A stretch of 64,000 bases of DNA from Parazoarcus communis (GCF_003111645.1 NZ_CP022187.1:4030001-4094000), one strand, 5' to 3'; counted from the first letter of the stretch, positions 1-13,139 are shown. Numbers and translations are program-made. Notes: generated from the letters alone by a model not told the origin.

Positions 1-1
1 C

Positions 2-667
2 GGCTTTTCAACGTCGGCGCCGCAGTGTGCCGACGATTACGGCCTGATCAGTCAGGCCGGTGAAGACTGGCTTGAGCGTGGTGACGAGCGGCTTATTCCG
101 CTGGCCGCGTTGCCGATCGCCGGACGCCACAATGCGGCCAATGCGATGGCAGCCCTGGCCTTGTGCGAAGCCGGTCTTGGTCTGGACCCGCAGGCCCTGC
201 TGCCAGCGCTGCGCGCCTTCCGCGGTCTCCCTCACAGGGTTGAACTGGTCGCCGAACGTGACGACGGCGTGCGCTTCTACGACGATTCCAAGGGCACGAA
301 CGTCGGTGCCACGGTTGCAGCGCTGGACGGTCTTGCCGGCACGGTCGTGCTGATCGCCGGCGGTGATGGCAAGGGGCAGGACTTCTCGCCGCTTGCAGAG
401 CCGTTCTCGCGTCATGTTCGTGCTGCCGTGCTCATTGGACGTGATGCAGCACGGATCGAGGCGGGTGTCGCGGGATGCGGCGTCCCGCTCGAGCATGCCG
501 ACAGACTCGATGCGGCTGTTGAGCGTGCTGCGCAGCTGGCCCAACCAGGCGATGTGGTGCTGCTCTCACCGGCCTGCTCCAGCCTCGACATGTTCCGCAA
601 CTATGCGCATCGTGCCGACGTCTTTGTCGCGGCCGTGCGCAGGCTGCCGGGGGTCAGCGCCCGATGA
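2..667 (+). CDS. murD: MurD, UDP-N-acetylmuramoylalanine--D-glutamate ligase (3' part only)
   Basis: Cytoplasmic Mur ligase that adds D-glutamate to UDP-MurNAc-L-Ala in peptidoglycan precursor synthesis. Only the C-terminal half is present; the reading frame is open to the left edge, so the start and the ATP-binding P-loop lie outside. What is seen is the end of the central domain ([14 protein letters not shown]) and the C-terminal domain: LPHRVE, then [20 protein letters not shown] and [13 protein letters not shown], all in the MurD order. The stop overlaps the ftsW start by four bases (ATGA), as expected inside a dcw cluster. Identity is firm from these motifs and from the neighbours ftsW and murG. 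Confidence 0.95.
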   Translation, partial: GFSTSAPQCADDYGLISQAGEDWLERGDERLIPLAALPIAGRHNAANAMAALALCEAGLGLDPQALLPALRAFRGLPHRVELVAERDDGVRFYDDSKGTNVGATVAALDGLAGTVVLIAGGDGKGQDFSPLAEPFSRHVRAAVLIGRDAARIEAGVAGCGVPLEHADRLDAAVERAAQLAQPGDVVLLSPACSSLDMFRNYAHRADVFVAAVRRLPGVSAR

Positions 668-1896
668 AGATTTCAGCCGCGCTCGCCGGAATGTTTGCCT
701 CCCGTACGCCGCGCACCAGCAGCGCCGGGGCACGCACGGTCGCGCGCATGATGCGGCCGTCGGCACCGGCTCGTGAGCTCGATCTGCTGCTGATCTGGTC
801 CGCAGTCGGCCTGCTGCTGCTTGGCCTGGTGATGGTGTATTCAGCCTCGATCGCGATTGCCGAGGGCAGCCGCTTTACCGGCAACCAGTCGCATTACTTC
901 CTGATGCGCCATGCGGTCTTTCTTGCGGTCGGCATCGGTGTCGGGCTGGTGGCGTTCCAGCTGCCGATGACACAGTGGCAGCGGCTCGCGCCCGCCCTGT
1001 TCGTGGGCGGCGTGGTGCTGCTGATCGTGGTGCTGATTCCGGGTGTCGGGCGCGAGGTCAATGGCGCTCAGCGCTGGCTGTCGCTTGGTCCGGTCAACCT
1101 GCAGCCCTCGGAGCTGATGAAGGTGTTTGCCGCGATCTATGCGGCGGACTACACGGTGCGCAAGCTCGACGCCATGGGCAGCTTCAAGCGCGGCTTCCTG
1201 CCGATGATGATGGTCATCCTTTTCGTCGGTTTCCTGCTGCTGCGCGAGCCCGACTTCGGCGCCTTCGTGGTGATCACCGCGATTGCGTTCGGTGTGCTCT
1301 TCCTCGGCGGCGTGAATATCCGCGTGTTTGCGCTGCTCGGCGTCGTGGCGCTGATCGGTTTCGTGATTCTGATCTGGACCTCACCCTATCGGCGCGAGCG
1401 CATTTTCGGTTTCATGGACCCGTGGCAGGACGCATTCGGCAAGGGCTATCAGCTGTCGCATGCGCTGATCGCCTTCGGTCGCGGCGAATGGTTCGGCGTC
1501 GGCCTCGGTGCGAGCGTCGAGAAGCTCTTCTACCTGCCCGAAGCGCATACCGACTTCCTGCTCTCGGTGATTGCCGAAGAGCTCGGATTTGTCGGCGTGG
1601 TCGTGGTCGTCGGCATGTTCGCGATCCTGATTCAGCGCGCCTTCGTCATTGGTCGTGAGGCAATCAAGCTCGAGCGCTATTTCTCCGGCCTGGTGGCGCA
1701 GGGCATCGGTCTGTGGATGGGCGTCCAGTCCTTCATCAACATGGGTGTGAACACCGGCCTGCTGCCGACAAAGGGGCTGACCCTGCCGCTGATGAGCTTC
1801 GGTGGCTCCGGCATCGTGGCCAACTGCCTGGCGCTCGCCATTCTGCTGCGGATCGACTGGGAAGTCAGGCAAATGAAACGGGGAGGCGGGTCATGA
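664..1896 (+). CDS. ftsW: FtsW, SEDS-family septal peptidoglycan glycosyltransferase
   Basis: Integral membrane protein of 410 residues. SEDS proteins polymerise lipid II at the septum together with the class B penicillin-binding protein FtsI. After a basic, Ala-rich cytoplasmic tail of about 38 residues come nine or ten hydrophobic segments. The family signatures are seen: [10 protein letters not shown] with QPSELMK, the EAHTDF loop that carries the conserved acidic residue, and the C-terminal GGSGIVANC. The start was chosen because ATG overlaps the murD stop (ATGA); the paired Met residues at 29-30 are a less likely alternative. It overlaps murG by four bases at its end, so translation is probably coupled through murD-ftsW-murG-murC. 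Confidence 0.96.
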   Translation: MKISAALAGMFASRTPRTSSAGARTVARMMRPSAPARELDLLLIWSAVGLLLLGLVMVYSASIAIAEGSRFTGNQSHYFLMRHAVFLAVGIGVGLVAFQLPMTQWQRLAPALFVGGVVLLIVVLIPGVGREVNGAQRWLSLGPVNLQPSELMKVFAAIYAADYTVRKLDAMGSFKRGFLPMMMVILFVGFLLLREPDFGAFVVITAIAFGVLFLGGVNIRVFALLGVVALIGFVILIWTSPYRRERIFGFMDPWQDAFGKGYQLSHALIAFGRGEWFGVGLGASVEKLFYLPEAHTDFLLSVIAEELGFVGVVVVVGMFAILIQRAFVIGREAIKLERYFSGLVAQGIGLWMGVQSFINMGVNTGLLPTKGLTLPLMSFGGSGIVANCLALAILLRIDWEVRQMKRGGGS

Positions 1897-2963
1897 AAAC
1901 CCTGTTGATGATGGCTGGCGGCACAGGCGGCCATATCTTCCCCGGTGTGGCGGTCGCCGAGGCGCTCAAGGCGAAGGGCTGGCACATCGTATGGATGGGC
2001 AATCCTGATGGCATGGAGGCGCGCATCGTGCCGACCTACGGCTACGACACCGCGTGGGTCCGCTTCGGTGCGCTGCGTGGCAAGGGGCTGATGCGCAAGC
2101 TGATGCTTCCGCTCAATCTGCTGTCGGGATTCTGGCAGGCGCTGCGCGAACTGCGCCGTGTCCGGCCGGACGTCGTGATCGGCATGGGCGGCTACATCAC
2201 GTTCCCGGGCGGCATGATGGCGGTGCTTCTTGGGAGGCCGCTGGTGCTGCACGAACAGAACTCGGTGGCGGGTCTTGCCAACCGGGTGCTGGCAATGGTC
2301 GCGGACAAGGTGCTGTCCGGCTTTCCGCATGCCTTAAGGAAGGCAGGCTGGGTCGGCAATCCCGTGCGTACGGAGATCAGCGCGGTTGCGCCACCTGCCG
2401 AGCGATTCGCCGGACGGGAAGGCCCGCTGCGTCTGCTGGTGGTCGGTGGCAGCCTCGGCGCTGCGGTGCTCAATGAGACGCTGCCGCAGGCCCTGGCCCG
2501 GATTCCCGCCGCAGTCCGTCCCACCGTGGTGCACCAGGCGGGCGAGAAGCAGATCGAGGCCTTGCGTGCCGCCTATGCGGGCGCAGGTGTCGAAGGTGAT
2601 CTGCGTCCCTTCATTCAGGACATGGCCGGGGAATATGCGGCCGCGGACCTGGTCATCTCGCGCTCGGGGGCGCTTACCGTGGCCGAACTTGCTGCGGTCG
2701 GGGCGGCGAGCCTGCTTGTGCCCTTTCCGCACGCGGTCGATGACCACCAGACCGGCAACGCTGGATTCCTCGCCGAAAACGGTGCGGCCTACCTGCTGCC
2801 GCAAACAGAACTCAACGCCGAACGACTGGCCGGCATTCTCGTCAGTCTCGATCGAACGCGCCTGTTGCAGATGGCGGAACATGCCCGGGCGCTGGCCAAG
2901 CCGCGCGCCACCGAGGCAGTCATCCGTATCTGCGAGGAACTGGCAGGCGGGGAAGAAAAATGA
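1893..2963 (+). CDS. murG: MurG, undecaprenyldiphospho-muramoylpentapeptide GlcNAc-transferase
   Basis: Transfers GlcNAc from UDP-GlcNAc to lipid I, making lipid II, at the inner face of the membrane. The 356-residue product shows the N-terminal glycine loop [10 protein letters not shown] (about residues 8-17), [11 protein letters not shown], the second glycine-rich loop GGSLGA and the donor-binding stretch [10 protein letters not shown]. The ATG at 1893 sits in ATGA with the ftsW stop and gives the normal family N-terminus; the open frame runs further upstream but that part is antisense to family expectations. The 3' end overlaps murC by four bases. Length is normal for the family. Confidence 0.97.
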   Translation: MKTLLMMAGGTGGHIFPGVAVAEALKAKGWHIVWMGNPDGMEARIVPTYGYDTAWVRFGALRGKGLMRKLMLPLNLLSGFWQALRELRRVRPDVVIGMGGYITFPGGMMAVLLGRPLVLHEQNSVAGLANRVLAMVADKVLSGFPHALRKAGWVGNPVRTEISAVAPPAERFAGREGPLRLLVVGGSLGAAVLNETLPQALARIPAAVRPTVVHQAGEKQIEALRAAYAGAGVEGDLRPFIQDMAGEYAAADLVISRSGALTVAELAAVGAASLLVPFPHAVDDHQTGNAGFLAENGAAYLLPQTELNAERLAGILVSLDRTRLLQMAEHARALAKPRATEAVIRICEELAGGEEK

Positions 2964-4360
2964 AGCACAAGGTAAAGAACATTCATTTCGTCGGCATTGG
3001 CGGCTCGGGCATGAGCGGCATTGCTGAAGTGCTGGTTAACCTCGGGTTCCGGGTCAGCGGCTCGGATCTGAGCGAAAGCGCAGCGACGCGCCGGCTGAAG
3101 GCCGCAGGTGCGCGCGTGGTGCTCGGTCACGACGCGGCCAACGTCGAGGCGGCTGACGCCGTGGTCGTATCCACTGCAGTCAAGAACGACAACCCCGAGG
3201 TGATCGCTGCGCGTGCGCGTCACATTCCGGTCGTGCCGCGTGCCCAGATGCTGGCAGAGCTGATGCGGCTCAAGAGCGGCATCGCCATTGCCGGCACCCA
3301 TGGCAAGACCACGACGACGTCGCTGGTCGCCAGCATTCTTGCCGAAGGCGGGATGGATCCGACCTTTGTCATCGGCGGCCGCCTCAATGCGGCAGGCGCC
3401 AATGCACGACTGGGCAAGGGCGACTTTCTGGTGGCCGAGGCCGACGAGTCGGACGCGTCCTTCCTGATGCTGAGCCCGGTGATCTCGGTGGTGACCAACA
3501 TCGATGCGGATCACATGGATACCTATGGCCACGACTTCGCCCGCCTGAAGCAGGCCTTCGTGGATTTCCTCCAGCGCCTGCCCTTCTACGGTGTGGCCGT
3601 GCTGTGCGAGGACGATCCGCACGTGCGCTCGATCATGCCCCTGGTGTCGAAGCAGGTGGTGCGCTACGGGCTGTCGGAGACGGCCAACATCCGTGCCGAG
3701 AACATCCGCGCGGAGAACGGGCGGATGAAGTTTGACGCGGTCCGCGTCAATGGCACGACTTCGCGCCTGCCGATCGAACTCAACCTGCCGGGTTTGCACA
3801 ACGTGCTCAACGCGCTTGCCGCGATTGCGGTCGCAACCGAAGTGCAGGTGCCGGACGCAGCCATCATCAAGGCGCTTTCGGAGTTCCGCGGCGTTGGCCG
3901 CCGCTTCCAGCGCTATGGCGAAATCGCACTCGCAAACGGCGGCAGCTTCACCCTGATCGATGACTACGGCCACCATCCGGTCGAGATGGCTGCAACCATT
4001 GCAGCCGCGCGCGGCGCCTTCCCCGACCGTCGCCTGGTGCTGGCCTTCCAGCCGCACCGCTTTACCCGCACCCGCGACTGCTTCGAGGATTTCGTCAAGG
4101 TGCTGTCGACGGTCGATGCGCTCCTGCTGAGCGAAGTCTATGCCGCCGGCGAAGCGCCGGTCGTGGCGGCCGACGGGCGCAGTCTGGCCCGCGCCCTGCG
4201 TGTGGCCGGAAAAGTGGAGCCGGTGTTCATCGAGGATGTCGCCGACATGCCGCAGGCCATGCTCGACCTCGCCCAGGACGGCGATGTGGTCATCACCATG
4301 GGTGCCGGCAGCATCGGCGCCGTACCCGGCAAGCTCTGCAACAGCGAGGATCAGTCGTGA
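2960..4360 (+). CDS. murC: MurC, UDP-N-acetylmuramate--L-alanine ligase
   Basis: First Mur ligase, attaching L-alanine to UDP-MurNAc with ATP hydrolysis. The 466-residue protein has the N-terminal UDP-binding Rossmann motif [13 protein letters not shown], the ATP P-loop GTHGKTTTT at residues 112-120, the central EADESD motif and the C-terminal DDYGHHP and FQPHRFTRT motifs typical of MurC. Start ATG overlaps the murG stop. Its end overlaps ddl as GTGA. All catalytic signatures are intact. Confidence 0.97.
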   Translation: MKHKVKNIHFVGIGGSGMSGIAEVLVNLGFRVSGSDLSESAATRRLKAAGARVVLGHDAANVEAADAVVVSTAVKNDNPEVIAARARHIPVVPRAQMLAELMRLKSGIAIAGTHGKTTTTSLVASILAEGGMDPTFVIGGRLNAAGANARLGKGDFLVAEADESDASFLMLSPVISVVTNIDADHMDTYGHDFARLKQAFVDFLQRLPFYGVAVLCEDDPHVRSIMPLVSKQVVRYGLSETANIRAENIRAENGRMKFDAVRVNGTTSRLPIELNLPGLHNVLNALAAIAVATEVQVPDAAIIKALSEFRGVGRRFQRYGEIALANGGSFTLIDDYGHHPVEMAATIAAARGAFPDRRLVLAFQPHRFTRTRDCFEDFVKVLSTVDALLLSEVYAAGEAPVVAADGRSLARALRVAGKVEPVFIEDVADMPQAMLDLAQDGDVVITMGAGSIGAVPGKLCNSEDQS

Positions 4361-5271
4361 AGGCGCGCTTCGGAAAGGTCGCAGTGCTGTTCGGCGGCTC
4401 GTCCGCCGAGCGTGAGGTATCGCTGATGTCCGGCGCAGCCGTGCTCGCAGCACTGCAGCACGCCGGGGTCGATGCGCACGCTTTCGATCCGGCCGAGCGC
4501 GATCTGCACATCCTCAAGGAAGAAGGCTTCGACCGTGTGTTCATCGCCCTGCATGGACGCGGTGGCGAAGACGGCACGGTGCAGGGCGCGCTCGAACTCA
4601 TGGGTATCCCCTATACCGGCAGCGGCGTCATGGCTTCCGCGATCTCGATGGACAAGTGGCGGACCAAGATGGTGTGGCTGGCGGCCGGTCTGCCCACGCC
4701 GCGTTACGCCATTCTTGACGCCGATACCGACTGGGCCGCGGTGGTCGCAGACCTCGGGCTGCCGATTTTCGTCAAGCCCGCGCACGAAGGCTCGAGCATG
4801 GGCGCCACCAAGGTGGTCGAGGCCGCTCAGCTCAGGGCCGCATGGGAGCTGGCCGCACGCTACGACAGCCTGGTGATCGCAGAGGAGTTCGTGTCCGGTC
4901 AGGAGCTCACCGCTCCCTTCCTCGAGGATCGCGTTCTGCCGCTGGTGCGCATCGTCGCGCCCGATGGCAATTACGACTACCAGAACAAGTACTTTACCGA
5001 CGTCACCCGCTACGACTGTCCCTGCGGCCTGCCCGAAGCCGAGGAGCAGGCGCTGCAGGCGCTGGTGATGAAGAGCGCACGTGTGCTCGGATGCCGTGGC
5101 TGGGGCCGCGCAGACCTGATCCTGACCGAAGACGGCAAGCCCTACCTGCTGGAAATGAATACCTCGCCCGGCATGACCGGGCATTCGCTGGTGCCGATGT
5201 CGGCCAGTGTTGCGGGCCTCTCCTTCGAGGCCCTCTGTCTTGAACTGCTCAAGGGAGCCCGCCTTGGCTGA
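4357..5271 (+). CDS. ddl: D-alanine--D-alanine ligase
   Basis: ATP-grasp ligase that makes the D-Ala-D-Ala dipeptide used by MurF. The 304-residue length fits the short DdlB type found in dcw clusters. Seen motifs: [11 protein letters not shown] at the N-terminus, [12 protein letters not shown], the ATP-grasp stretch [11 protein letters not shown] and the C-terminal [10 protein letters not shown], which holds metal-binding Glu and Asn. The start is GTG, overlapping the murC stop (GTGA); translation is probably coupled. It overlaps the proposed TTG start of ftsQ by eight bases. Confidence 0.96.
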   Translation: MKARFGKVAVLFGGSSAEREVSLMSGAAVLAALQHAGVDAHAFDPAERDLHILKEEGFDRVFIALHGRGGEDGTVQGALELMGIPYTGSGVMASAISMDKWRTKMVWLAAGLPTPRYAILDADTDWAAVVADLGLPIFVKPAHEGSSMGATKVVEAAQLRAAWELAARYDSLVIAEEFVSGQELTAPFLEDRVLPLVRIVAPDGNYDYQNKYFTDVTRYDCPCGLPEAEEQALQALVMKSARVLGCRGWGRADLILTEDGKPYLLEMNTSPGMTGHSLVPMSASVAGLSFEALCLELLKGARLG

Positions 5272-6109
5272 AGCGCGCATGCGATCCGCTGCAGCACCTG
5301 CCCGCAAGGCCGGGCAGCGGACGAACGCGCGCGACGACCGTGGGCTGTGGAATCGTCCGGCATTGCTCGATCTGTTCTCCGACGTGTTGATGCTGTTCGC
5401 AGCCATCGGTCTGGGCTGGGCGCTGGTGACATGGTTTCTGTCGCGGCCGCTGTTTCCGCTGCGCGAGCTGGTGGTATTGACCCCGCCGGGACAGGTGACC
5501 GAGGCGCAGCTGCAATACGTGGCACGCACGGCGATCCGCGGCAATTTCTTCACCATTGAGCTTGATTCGGTGCGCTCGGCGTTCGAGAAGCTGCCCTGGG
5601 TGCGGCGTGCCGAGGTGCGCAGGCGCTGGCCAGACGGCATCGAACTGCGCCTTGAGGAACACCAGGCGGTTGCGTACTGGACGGCGACCGAGAGCGGCGA
5701 CACGCGTCTGGTCAACCGTCAGGGCGAGGTGTTTACCGCATCGAGCGATGCCCGCATGCCTGCGTTCTCCGGCCCGCAAGGTTCGGCAGCGACGCTGCTG
5801 GCGCGCTACGAGACCTACTCCGGAATGCTGAAGCCGATGGGCGCGTCGCTGATGGGCTTGATGTTGTCGGCGCGCGAGGCCTGGCAGCTCAAACTTGATA
5901 ACGGCGTGCTCATCGTGCTCGGGCGCGAGCAGGAGCGTGTCCCCCTCGAGGCCAGGTTGAAGCGCTTCGTCGCCGCCTGGCCCGAAGTTCGGGACTCCAT
6001 CGGATTACAGGTCGCCGTGGCGGATCTCCGCTACCCGGGCGGTTTTGCATTGACTCCCATTGATGCCGTGCCGGTCGGCCGGAACCAGGCAACGAAAGGC
6101 AAGAAATGA
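5264..6109 (+). CDS. ftsQ: FtsQ, cell division protein (divisome bitopic membrane protein)
   Basis: Single-pass inner membrane protein that links early divisome proteins to FtsL-FtsB and FtsW-FtsI. A basic cytoplasmic tail of about 40 residues is followed by one hydrophobic segment ([18 protein letters not shown]), a POTRA-type domain ([11 protein letters not shown]...; [19 protein letters not shown]) and the FtsQ beta domain. The frame is open further upstream inside ddl. I place the start at TTG 5264 because AAGGGAG lies 6-7 bases before it; ATG 5279 is an alternative with a weaker ribosome site. The product from TTG is 281 residues. The 3' end overlaps ftsA by four bases. Confidence 0.93.
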   Translation: MAEARMRSAAAPARKAGQRTNARDDRGLWNRPALLDLFSDVLMLFAAIGLGWALVTWFLSRPLFPLRELVVLTPPGQVTEAQLQYVARTAIRGNFFTIELDSVRSAFEKLPWVRRAEVRRRWPDGIELRLEEHQAVAYWTATESGDTRLVNRQGEVFTASSDARMPAFSGPQGSAATLLARYETYSGMLKPMGASLMGLMLSAREAWQLKLDNGVLIVLGREQERVPLEARLKRFVAAWPEVRDSIGLQVAVADLRYPGGFALTPIDAVPVGRNQATKGKK

Positions 6110-7335
6110 GCAAGGATTTCAAAGAACTGATCGTCGGTCTCGATATCGGCACGTCCAAGATCACCTGCATGGTGGCCGAGGTGCGCCCTGACGGACGACT
6201 CAATGTCGTCGGCCTCGGCACGCAGCCGACCAACGGCCTCAAGCGTGGTGTGGTGGTCAATATCGAAGCCACGGTCGATGCGATTTCCCGGGTGATCCAG
6301 GAAGTCGAACTGATGGCCGAGTGCAAGATCCATGATCTCTACACCGGCATTGCCGGCAGCCACATCAAGAGCTTCAACTCCAACGGCATGGTGGCGATCA
6401 AGGACAAGGAAGTCACGCCGATGGATGTGGAGCGGGTGATCGAGGTCGCGCGTGCGATGCCGATTCCGGCCGAACAGCAGATCCTGCACATCCTCACCCA
6501 GGAATTCATCATCGATGGCCAGGGAGGTGTGCGCGAACCGATCGGCATGAGCGGCGTCAAGCTGGAGGTCAAGGTGCACATCGTCACTGGCGCCGTGTCG
6601 GCCGCTCAGAACGTGGTCAAGTGCGTGCGTCGCTGCGGGCTCGAGGTCATGGACCTGATCCTGCAGCCGCTGGCGTCGAGCTACGCCGTGCTGACCGAGG
6701 ACGAGAAGGAACTCGGCGTGTGCATGGTCGATATCGGCGGCGGCACGACCGACATCGCAGTGTTCACCCAGGGTGCCATTCGCCACACGGCGGTGATTCC
6801 GGTTGCAGGCGACCAGATCACCAACGACATCGCAATGGCGCTGCGTACGCCGACCTCGGAGGCCGAGGAGATCAAGATCCGCCACGGGGTGGCGATGCAC
6901 ACCCTCGCCGATCCCGAGGAAATGATCGAGGTGCCCGGTGTGGGCGATCGTCCGCCGCGCCCGCTGTCGCGTCAGCGTCTGGCAGATGTGATCGAGCCGC
7001 GGGTGTCCGAACTCTTCGAGCTTGTGCAGGCGGAGCTGCGTCGCAGCGGTTACGAAGAGTTGTTGTCGTCGGGCATCGTGCTCACCGGTGGTTCGGCGGT
7101 CATGGAAGGCATGGTCGAACTGGGCGAGGACGTGTTCCACATGCCGGTCAGGGTCGGTGCACCGCAGTACGACGGCGGCCTGGCCGACGTGGTGTGTCAG
7201 CCGCGCTATGCGGCCGCGATGGGGCTGGTGATCGAAGGCGCAGCGCAGCGCAGGAGAGGCTTGCAGGCGCGCGATACGCGCGGCGTGAAACAGTTTTTCG
7301 GACGCATGAAGTCATGGTTCGAGCGAAATTTCTGA
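6106..7335 (+). CDS. ftsA: FtsA, actin-like membrane anchor of FtsZ
   Basis: Actin-fold ATPase that tethers FtsZ filaments to the membrane. The 409-residue protein has phosphate loop 1 as GLDIGTSKI, the second as VDIGGGTTDIAVF and the adenosine loop as SSGIVLTGGSA. The C-terminal FGRMKSWFERNF is an amphipathic membrane-targeting helix, expected for a working FtsA. Start ATG overlaps the ftsQ stop by four bases. It is separated from ftsZ by 143 bp that hold a likely additional promoter. Confidence 0.97.
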   Translation: MSKDFKELIVGLDIGTSKITCMVAEVRPDGRLNVVGLGTQPTNGLKRGVVVNIEATVDAISRVIQEVELMAECKIHDLYTGIAGSHIKSFNSNGMVAIKDKEVTPMDVERVIEVARAMPIPAEQQILHILTQEFIIDGQGGVREPIGMSGVKLEVKVHIVTGAVSAAQNVVKCVRRCGLEVMDLILQPLASSYAVLTEDEKELGVCMVDIGGGTTDIAVFTQGAIRHTAVIPVAGDQITNDIAMALRTPTSEAEEIKIRHGVAMHTLADPEEMIEVPGVGDRPPRPLSRQRLADVIEPRVSELFELVQAELRRSGYEELLSSGIVLTGGSAVMEGMVELGEDVFHMPVRVGAPQYDGGLADVVCQPRYAAAMGLVIEGAAQRRRGLQARDTRGVKQFFGRMKSWFERNF

Positions 7336-7337
7336 CC

Positions 7338-7353
7338 GACTGCAGGTGCAGTC
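7338..7353. repeat. Short perfect palindrome downstream of ftsA
   Basis: GACTGCA-GG-TGCAGTC, a 7-bp inverted repeat with two central bases, starts three bases after the ftsA stop. It is too tight for an ordinary hairpin loop and lacks a T-run, so it is more likely a protein-binding site or a weak pausing hairpin than a terminator. Function is not known from sequence. Confidence 0.4.
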
Positions 7354-7377
7354 AGTCATTTTGAATGAGTGTCTGTT

Positions 7378-7406
7378 TTGACACCTAGATTTAGTATTAC
7401 ACTTTA
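7378..7406 (+). promoter_or_regulatory. Putative sigma-70 promoter for ftsZ
   Basis: A consensus -35 box TTGACA (7378-7383) is followed after 17 bp by ACTTTA, a poor -10 match. The surrounding 60 bp are unusually AT-rich for this genome, which supports a promoter. It would give ftsZ a supply of transcript separate from the upstream dcw genes. The -10 assignment is uncertain. Confidence 0.4.
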
Positions 7407-7478
7407 CAGTTAATACTAGATGCGGGTTAAACGGACGTTCTGAGTGCAGCAGGGCCGTTTATCAAGGAGGCGAGGCAA

Positions 7479-8618
7479 ATGTTTGAAATCATTGAGAAAG
7501 AGCCGGTTGGAACGATCATCAAGGTGGTCGGCGTGGGTGGCGCCGGCGGGAACGCTGTCGACCACATGATCCGCGAGGGTGTGAAAGGGGTGGATTTCAT
7601 CTCCGCAAACACCGATGCGCAGGCGCTCGCACGCTGTCTGGCCCCGACCAAGATTCAGCTCGGCGTTACGGGCCTGGGCGCAGGCTCCAAGCCTGAGGCC
7701 GGTCGCGCTGCAGCTCAGGAGTCGCGCGAAGCGATCGCCGCCGCACTGGAAGGTGCGCACATGTGTTTCATCACCGGCGGCATGGGTGGTGGTACGGGTA
7801 CTGGCGCTGCGCCTGTCGTGGCTGAGATCGCCAAGGAGATGGGCATCCTGGCCGTTGCCGTGGTGACCAAGCCCTTCGACTTCGAGAACCGCATTCGTGT
7901 GGCCGAGAGCGGTGTCGAGGAACTGACCCGCCACGTGGATTCGCTGATCGTCGTGCTCAACGACAAGCTGCTCGACGTCTTCGGTGACGACGCCGGCTTC
8001 GAGGAATGCTTCCGTTCGGCCGACAACGTGCTGCGTTCAGCCGTTGGCGGTATCGCCGAGATCATCAATGTGCCGGGCCTGGTCAACGTCGACTTCCAGG
8101 ATGTGCGTACCGCGATGGCCGAAATGGGCCGCGCGATGATGGGCTCCGCAGAAGCCGCTGGAATGGACCGTGCGCGGATTGCCGCCGAGCAGGCAGCCGT
8201 ATCGCCGCTGCTTGAGGGGACCGAGCTCTCCGGCGCACGCTGTGTGCTGATCAACATCACCGCCAGCAAGTCGCTGAAGATGTCCGAAGTGCGCGATGCG
8301 GTGAAAACGGTGCAGGCGTTTGCCGCACCGGAAGCCTTCGTCAAGTACGGTACCGTGTTTGAAGACAGCATGGAAGACCGCATCCGCATCACCGTCGTCG
8401 CCACCGGTCTCGGTACGCCGCGTGCTACCGCTCGCCAGCCGGTGATGCAGGTGGTGCAGGGTACGGGTACCTACGGCCCGAACAGCGGCGTCGATATGAA
8501 CAATCTCGACGTGCCTGCCGTGATGCGCAGTGGTCGCCGTACGACCGTCGATGCGATGAGCAACAACGGCGTCGGTACCTACGACATTCCGGCTTTCCTG
8601 CGTCGTCAGGCAGACTGA
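7479..8618 (+). CDS. ftsZ: FtsZ, tubulin-like cell division GTPase
   Basis: Polymerises into the Z-ring that drives septation. The 379-residue product shows the first loop GVGGAGGNAVDHM, the tubulin signature GGMGGGTGTGAAP, the catalytic T7 loop around NVDFQDVRTAM and the extreme C-terminal peptide YDIPAFLRRQAD, which binds FtsA and ZipA-type partners. The start is set by a full AAGGAGG eight bases upstream. A strong terminator follows, marking the end of the dcw cluster. Confidence 0.98.
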   Translation: MFEIIEKEPVGTIIKVVGVGGAGGNAVDHMIREGVKGVDFISANTDAQALARCLAPTKIQLGVTGLGAGSKPEAGRAAAQESREAIAAALEGAHMCFITGGMGGGTGTGAAPVVAEIAKEMGILAVAVVTKPFDFENRIRVAESGVEELTRHVDSLIVVLNDKLLDVFGDDAGFEECFRSADNVLRSAVGGIAEIINVPGLVNVDFQDVRTAMAEMGRAMMGSAEAAGMDRARIAAEQAAVSPLLEGTELSGARCVLINITASKSLKMSEVRDAVKTVQAFAAPEAFVKYGTVFEDSMEDRIRITVVATGLGTPRATARQPVMQVVQGTGTYGPNSGVDMNNLDVPAVMRSGRRTTVDAMSNNGVGTYDIPAFLRRQAD

Positions 8619-8639
8619 TCCCGCTTCCTGCGGGCCCGC

Positions 8640-8697
8640 ACGGGCACTCACGCGCGAACCGCCGCCTCCGGTTCGCGCGCGGGTGCCCGTCTCTTTT
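8640..8697 (+). terminator. Intrinsic terminator closing the dcw cluster
   Basis: ACGGGCAC (8640-8647) pairs with GTGCCCGT (8683-8690), and inside it GCGCGAACC pairs with GGTTCGCGC, giving a long stem with a short CG-rich apex. CTCTTTT follows at once. It lies 22 bp after the ftsZ stop. Confidence 0.8.
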
Positions 8698-8724
8698 GTG
8701 CACTGCAACTGGAAATTTGGGGCG

Positions 8725-8733
8725 TGCTAAACT
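8725..8733 (+). promoter_or_regulatory. Putative extended -10 promoter of lpxC
   Basis: TGCTAAACT fits an extended -10 (TGn plus a four-of-six TATAAT match). No good -35 is visible at the right distance, as is allowed for extended -10 promoters. It lies just after the ftsZ terminator and 27 bp before the lpxC start. Confidence 0.35.
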
Positions 8734-8759
8734 GCGGGTGTGAAACGGGAATGAAACAC

Positions 8760-9683
8760 ATGATCAGGCAGCGAACACTTAAATCGATCGTCAAGGCAAC
8801 CGGCGTCGGCCTCCACGGCGGACGCAAGGTCAATCTCGTGCTGCGTCCGGCCGCGCCGGACACGGGTATCGTCTTTCACCGCGTCGATCTTGATCCGCCG
8901 CTCGATCTGCCTGCCGATCCCTATGCCGTGTGCGATACCCGGATGTGCTCCGGACTGGAGCAGGGCGGTGAGAAAGTGGGTACGGTCGAACACCTGATGT
9001 CGGCGCTGGCCGGCCTCGGCATCGACAACCTGCACGTCGATGTCGATGCGCCCGAAATCCCGATTCTCGACGGCAGTTCCGGTCCTTTTGTGTTCCTGTT
9101 GCAGTCAGCGGGCATCGAAGAGCAGTCTGCGCCCAAGAGGTTCATGCGGGTCAAGAAGGCGGTTGAGTATCGCGAGGGCGACAAGTGGGTGCGCCTTGAG
9201 CCTTACGATGGCTTCAAGCTGCAGTTTTCCATCGTGTTCAACCATCCCGCGATCGACAGTACCTCGACGTCGGTCAATATCGACTTCGCCGAACATTCAT
9301 ACATTCGCGATGTGGCACGGGCCCGCACCTTCGGCTTCATGCAGGACGTCGAATTCATGCGCGCAAACGGCCTGGCGCTGGGCGGCAGCCTCGACAACGC
9401 CATCGTGATGGACGAGTACCGCGTGCTCAACGCCGAAGGGCTGCGCTACGCCGACGAGTTCGTCAAGCACAAGGTCCTCGACGCCATCGGCGACCTGTAC
9501 CTGTGCGGCCATCCGCTGCTCGCCGCCTATTCGGCTCACAAGGCCGGGCATGCATTGAACAACCAGGTGCTGCGCGTTCTGCTCGAAGACGCTTCGGCCT
9601 GGGAGATCGTGACCTTCGAAAAAGTAGCCGCTACGCCTGCTGCTGTCGTGCATCAGTTTGCCGACGCCGCGCTGGCGACCTGA
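8760..9683 (+). CDS. lpxC: LpxC, UDP-3-O-acyl-N-acetylglucosamine deacetylase
   Basis: Zinc amidase that catalyses the committed step of lipid A synthesis. The 307-residue product begins MIRQRTLK, the family N-terminus; ATG 8760 is preferred over ATG 8751 because AACGGGA lies at better spacing. Zinc and catalytic motifs are present: the [15 protein letters not shown] segment with its His, [30 protein letters not shown] and the C-terminal GHALNN with the general-acid His. The position after ftsZ is the usual one in Gram-negative dcw clusters. Confidence 0.96.
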   Translation: MIRQRTLKSIVKATGVGLHGGRKVNLVLRPAAPDTGIVFHRVDLDPPLDLPADPYAVCDTRMCSGLEQGGEKVGTVEHLMSALAGLGIDNLHVDVDAPEIPILDGSSGPFVFLLQSAGIEEQSAPKRFMRVKKAVEYREGDKWVRLEPYDGFKLQFSIVFNHPAIDSTSTSVNIDFAEHSYIRDVARARTFGFMQDVEFMRANGLALGGSLDNAIVMDEYRVLNAEGLRYADEFVKHKVLDAIGDLYLCGHPLLAAYSAHKAGHALNNQVLRVLLEDASAWEIVTFEKVAATPAAVVHQFADAALAT

Positions 9684-9692
9684 GCCCCCGCG

Positions 9693-9881
9693 ATGCTTGT
9701 GCTGCGCGTTGTCGGCCTGCTGCTGCTGCTCGGGATTGCCGGCTCCATCCTGCTGTGGCTGCTGACCGGCAACCGCCGCTATCGGCAGTGGGCATGGAAG
9801 ATCTTTCGTGCCGGCCTCGTCGTACTCTTCGTCTTTCTGTCCCTGTTTGCCCTTGAGCGCCTGCTGGCGCCCATGATCTGA
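9693..9881 (+). CDS. Small two-pass membrane protein, unknown function
   Basis: A 62-residue product starting nine bases after the lpxC stop, so likely co-transcribed. It has two strongly hydrophobic stretches (about residues 2-24 and 39-59) separated by a basic loop with NRRYRQWAWK, so the loop is probably cytoplasmic. No catalytic motif is visible and I do not recognise a named family. The CDS is convergent with dciA, seven bases from its end. Reality is supported by codon use like its neighbours and tight spacing, but not proven. Confidence 0.6.
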   Translation: MLVLRVVGLLLLLGIAGSILLWLLTGNRRYRQWAWKIFRAGLVVLFVFLSLFALERLLAPMI

Positions 9882-9888
9882 CGCTCTG

Positions 9889-10323
9889 TCAGCTTTCCCT
9901 GCTGAGGCGCGCAAGCCGCTCGAGCGCATCGCGCAGCGGTGAGTCCTCGGGCAGCGTCGCAGCAAATTCCCGCAACTGATTCTTGGCCGCCGGTGACACC
10001 GTGCGCACGGTCGGTGCGCGTTGTACGACGGTCTCCTCGGGCGTGGACACCTTGATCCTGATCGACTGCAGCGGGTAGCCCGCGTGCAGGAAGTGGTCCA
10101 TCAGGGAGGGCGCCATCTGCTTGAGGCGCACTGCAAGGGCGCTGCCACGGGTGGCGATCACCAGCACGTCATCCTTCAGATTGACCACGCTGCACGCATG
10201 CGCGAACTGGGGGGGCAGGCCGCCGTCGAGGACGGTCTGCAGGCGGCGCAGCCGGGCTGCATGGTCCTGCAGGCGGGCAAGTGCATTGCCGGCGCCAAGG
10301 TATCGTTGCAGGAGCTTGCTCAT
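9889..10323 (-). CDS. dciA: DciA-like protein (DUF721), putative replicative helicase loader
   Basis: 144 residues of the DUF721/DciA type. DciA proteins help load the DnaB helicase in bacteria that lack DnaC-type loaders. Seen: an N-terminal helical stretch, then the KH-like core with a conserved short strand pattern (LKDDVLVIATRGSALAVRLKQ; LQSIRIKV) and a charged C-terminal tail. It sits between lpxC and secA on the opposite strand, a frequent place for this family in beta- and gammaproteobacteria. Start ATG at 10323; the secA start is 93 bp away in the other direction, so the two genes share a divergent control region. The function is by family inference. Confidence 0.8.
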   Translation of the reverse strand: MSKLLQRYLGAGNALARLQDHAARLRRLQTVLDGGLPPQFAHACSVVNLKDDVLVIATRGSALAVRLKQMAPSLMDHFLHAGYPLQSIRIKVSTPEETVVQRAPTVRTVSPAAKNQLREFAATLPEDSPLRDALERLARLSRES

Positions 10324-10415
10324 GAGTTTCGGGTCGCTAAATGAGGGAGAAATATGGGAGGACAGTCCGACATGATAAACTCGCCGCTTTGCCGAATCGA
10401 CGTCGACCCCATCTC

Positions 10416-13139
<2,724 letters not shown>

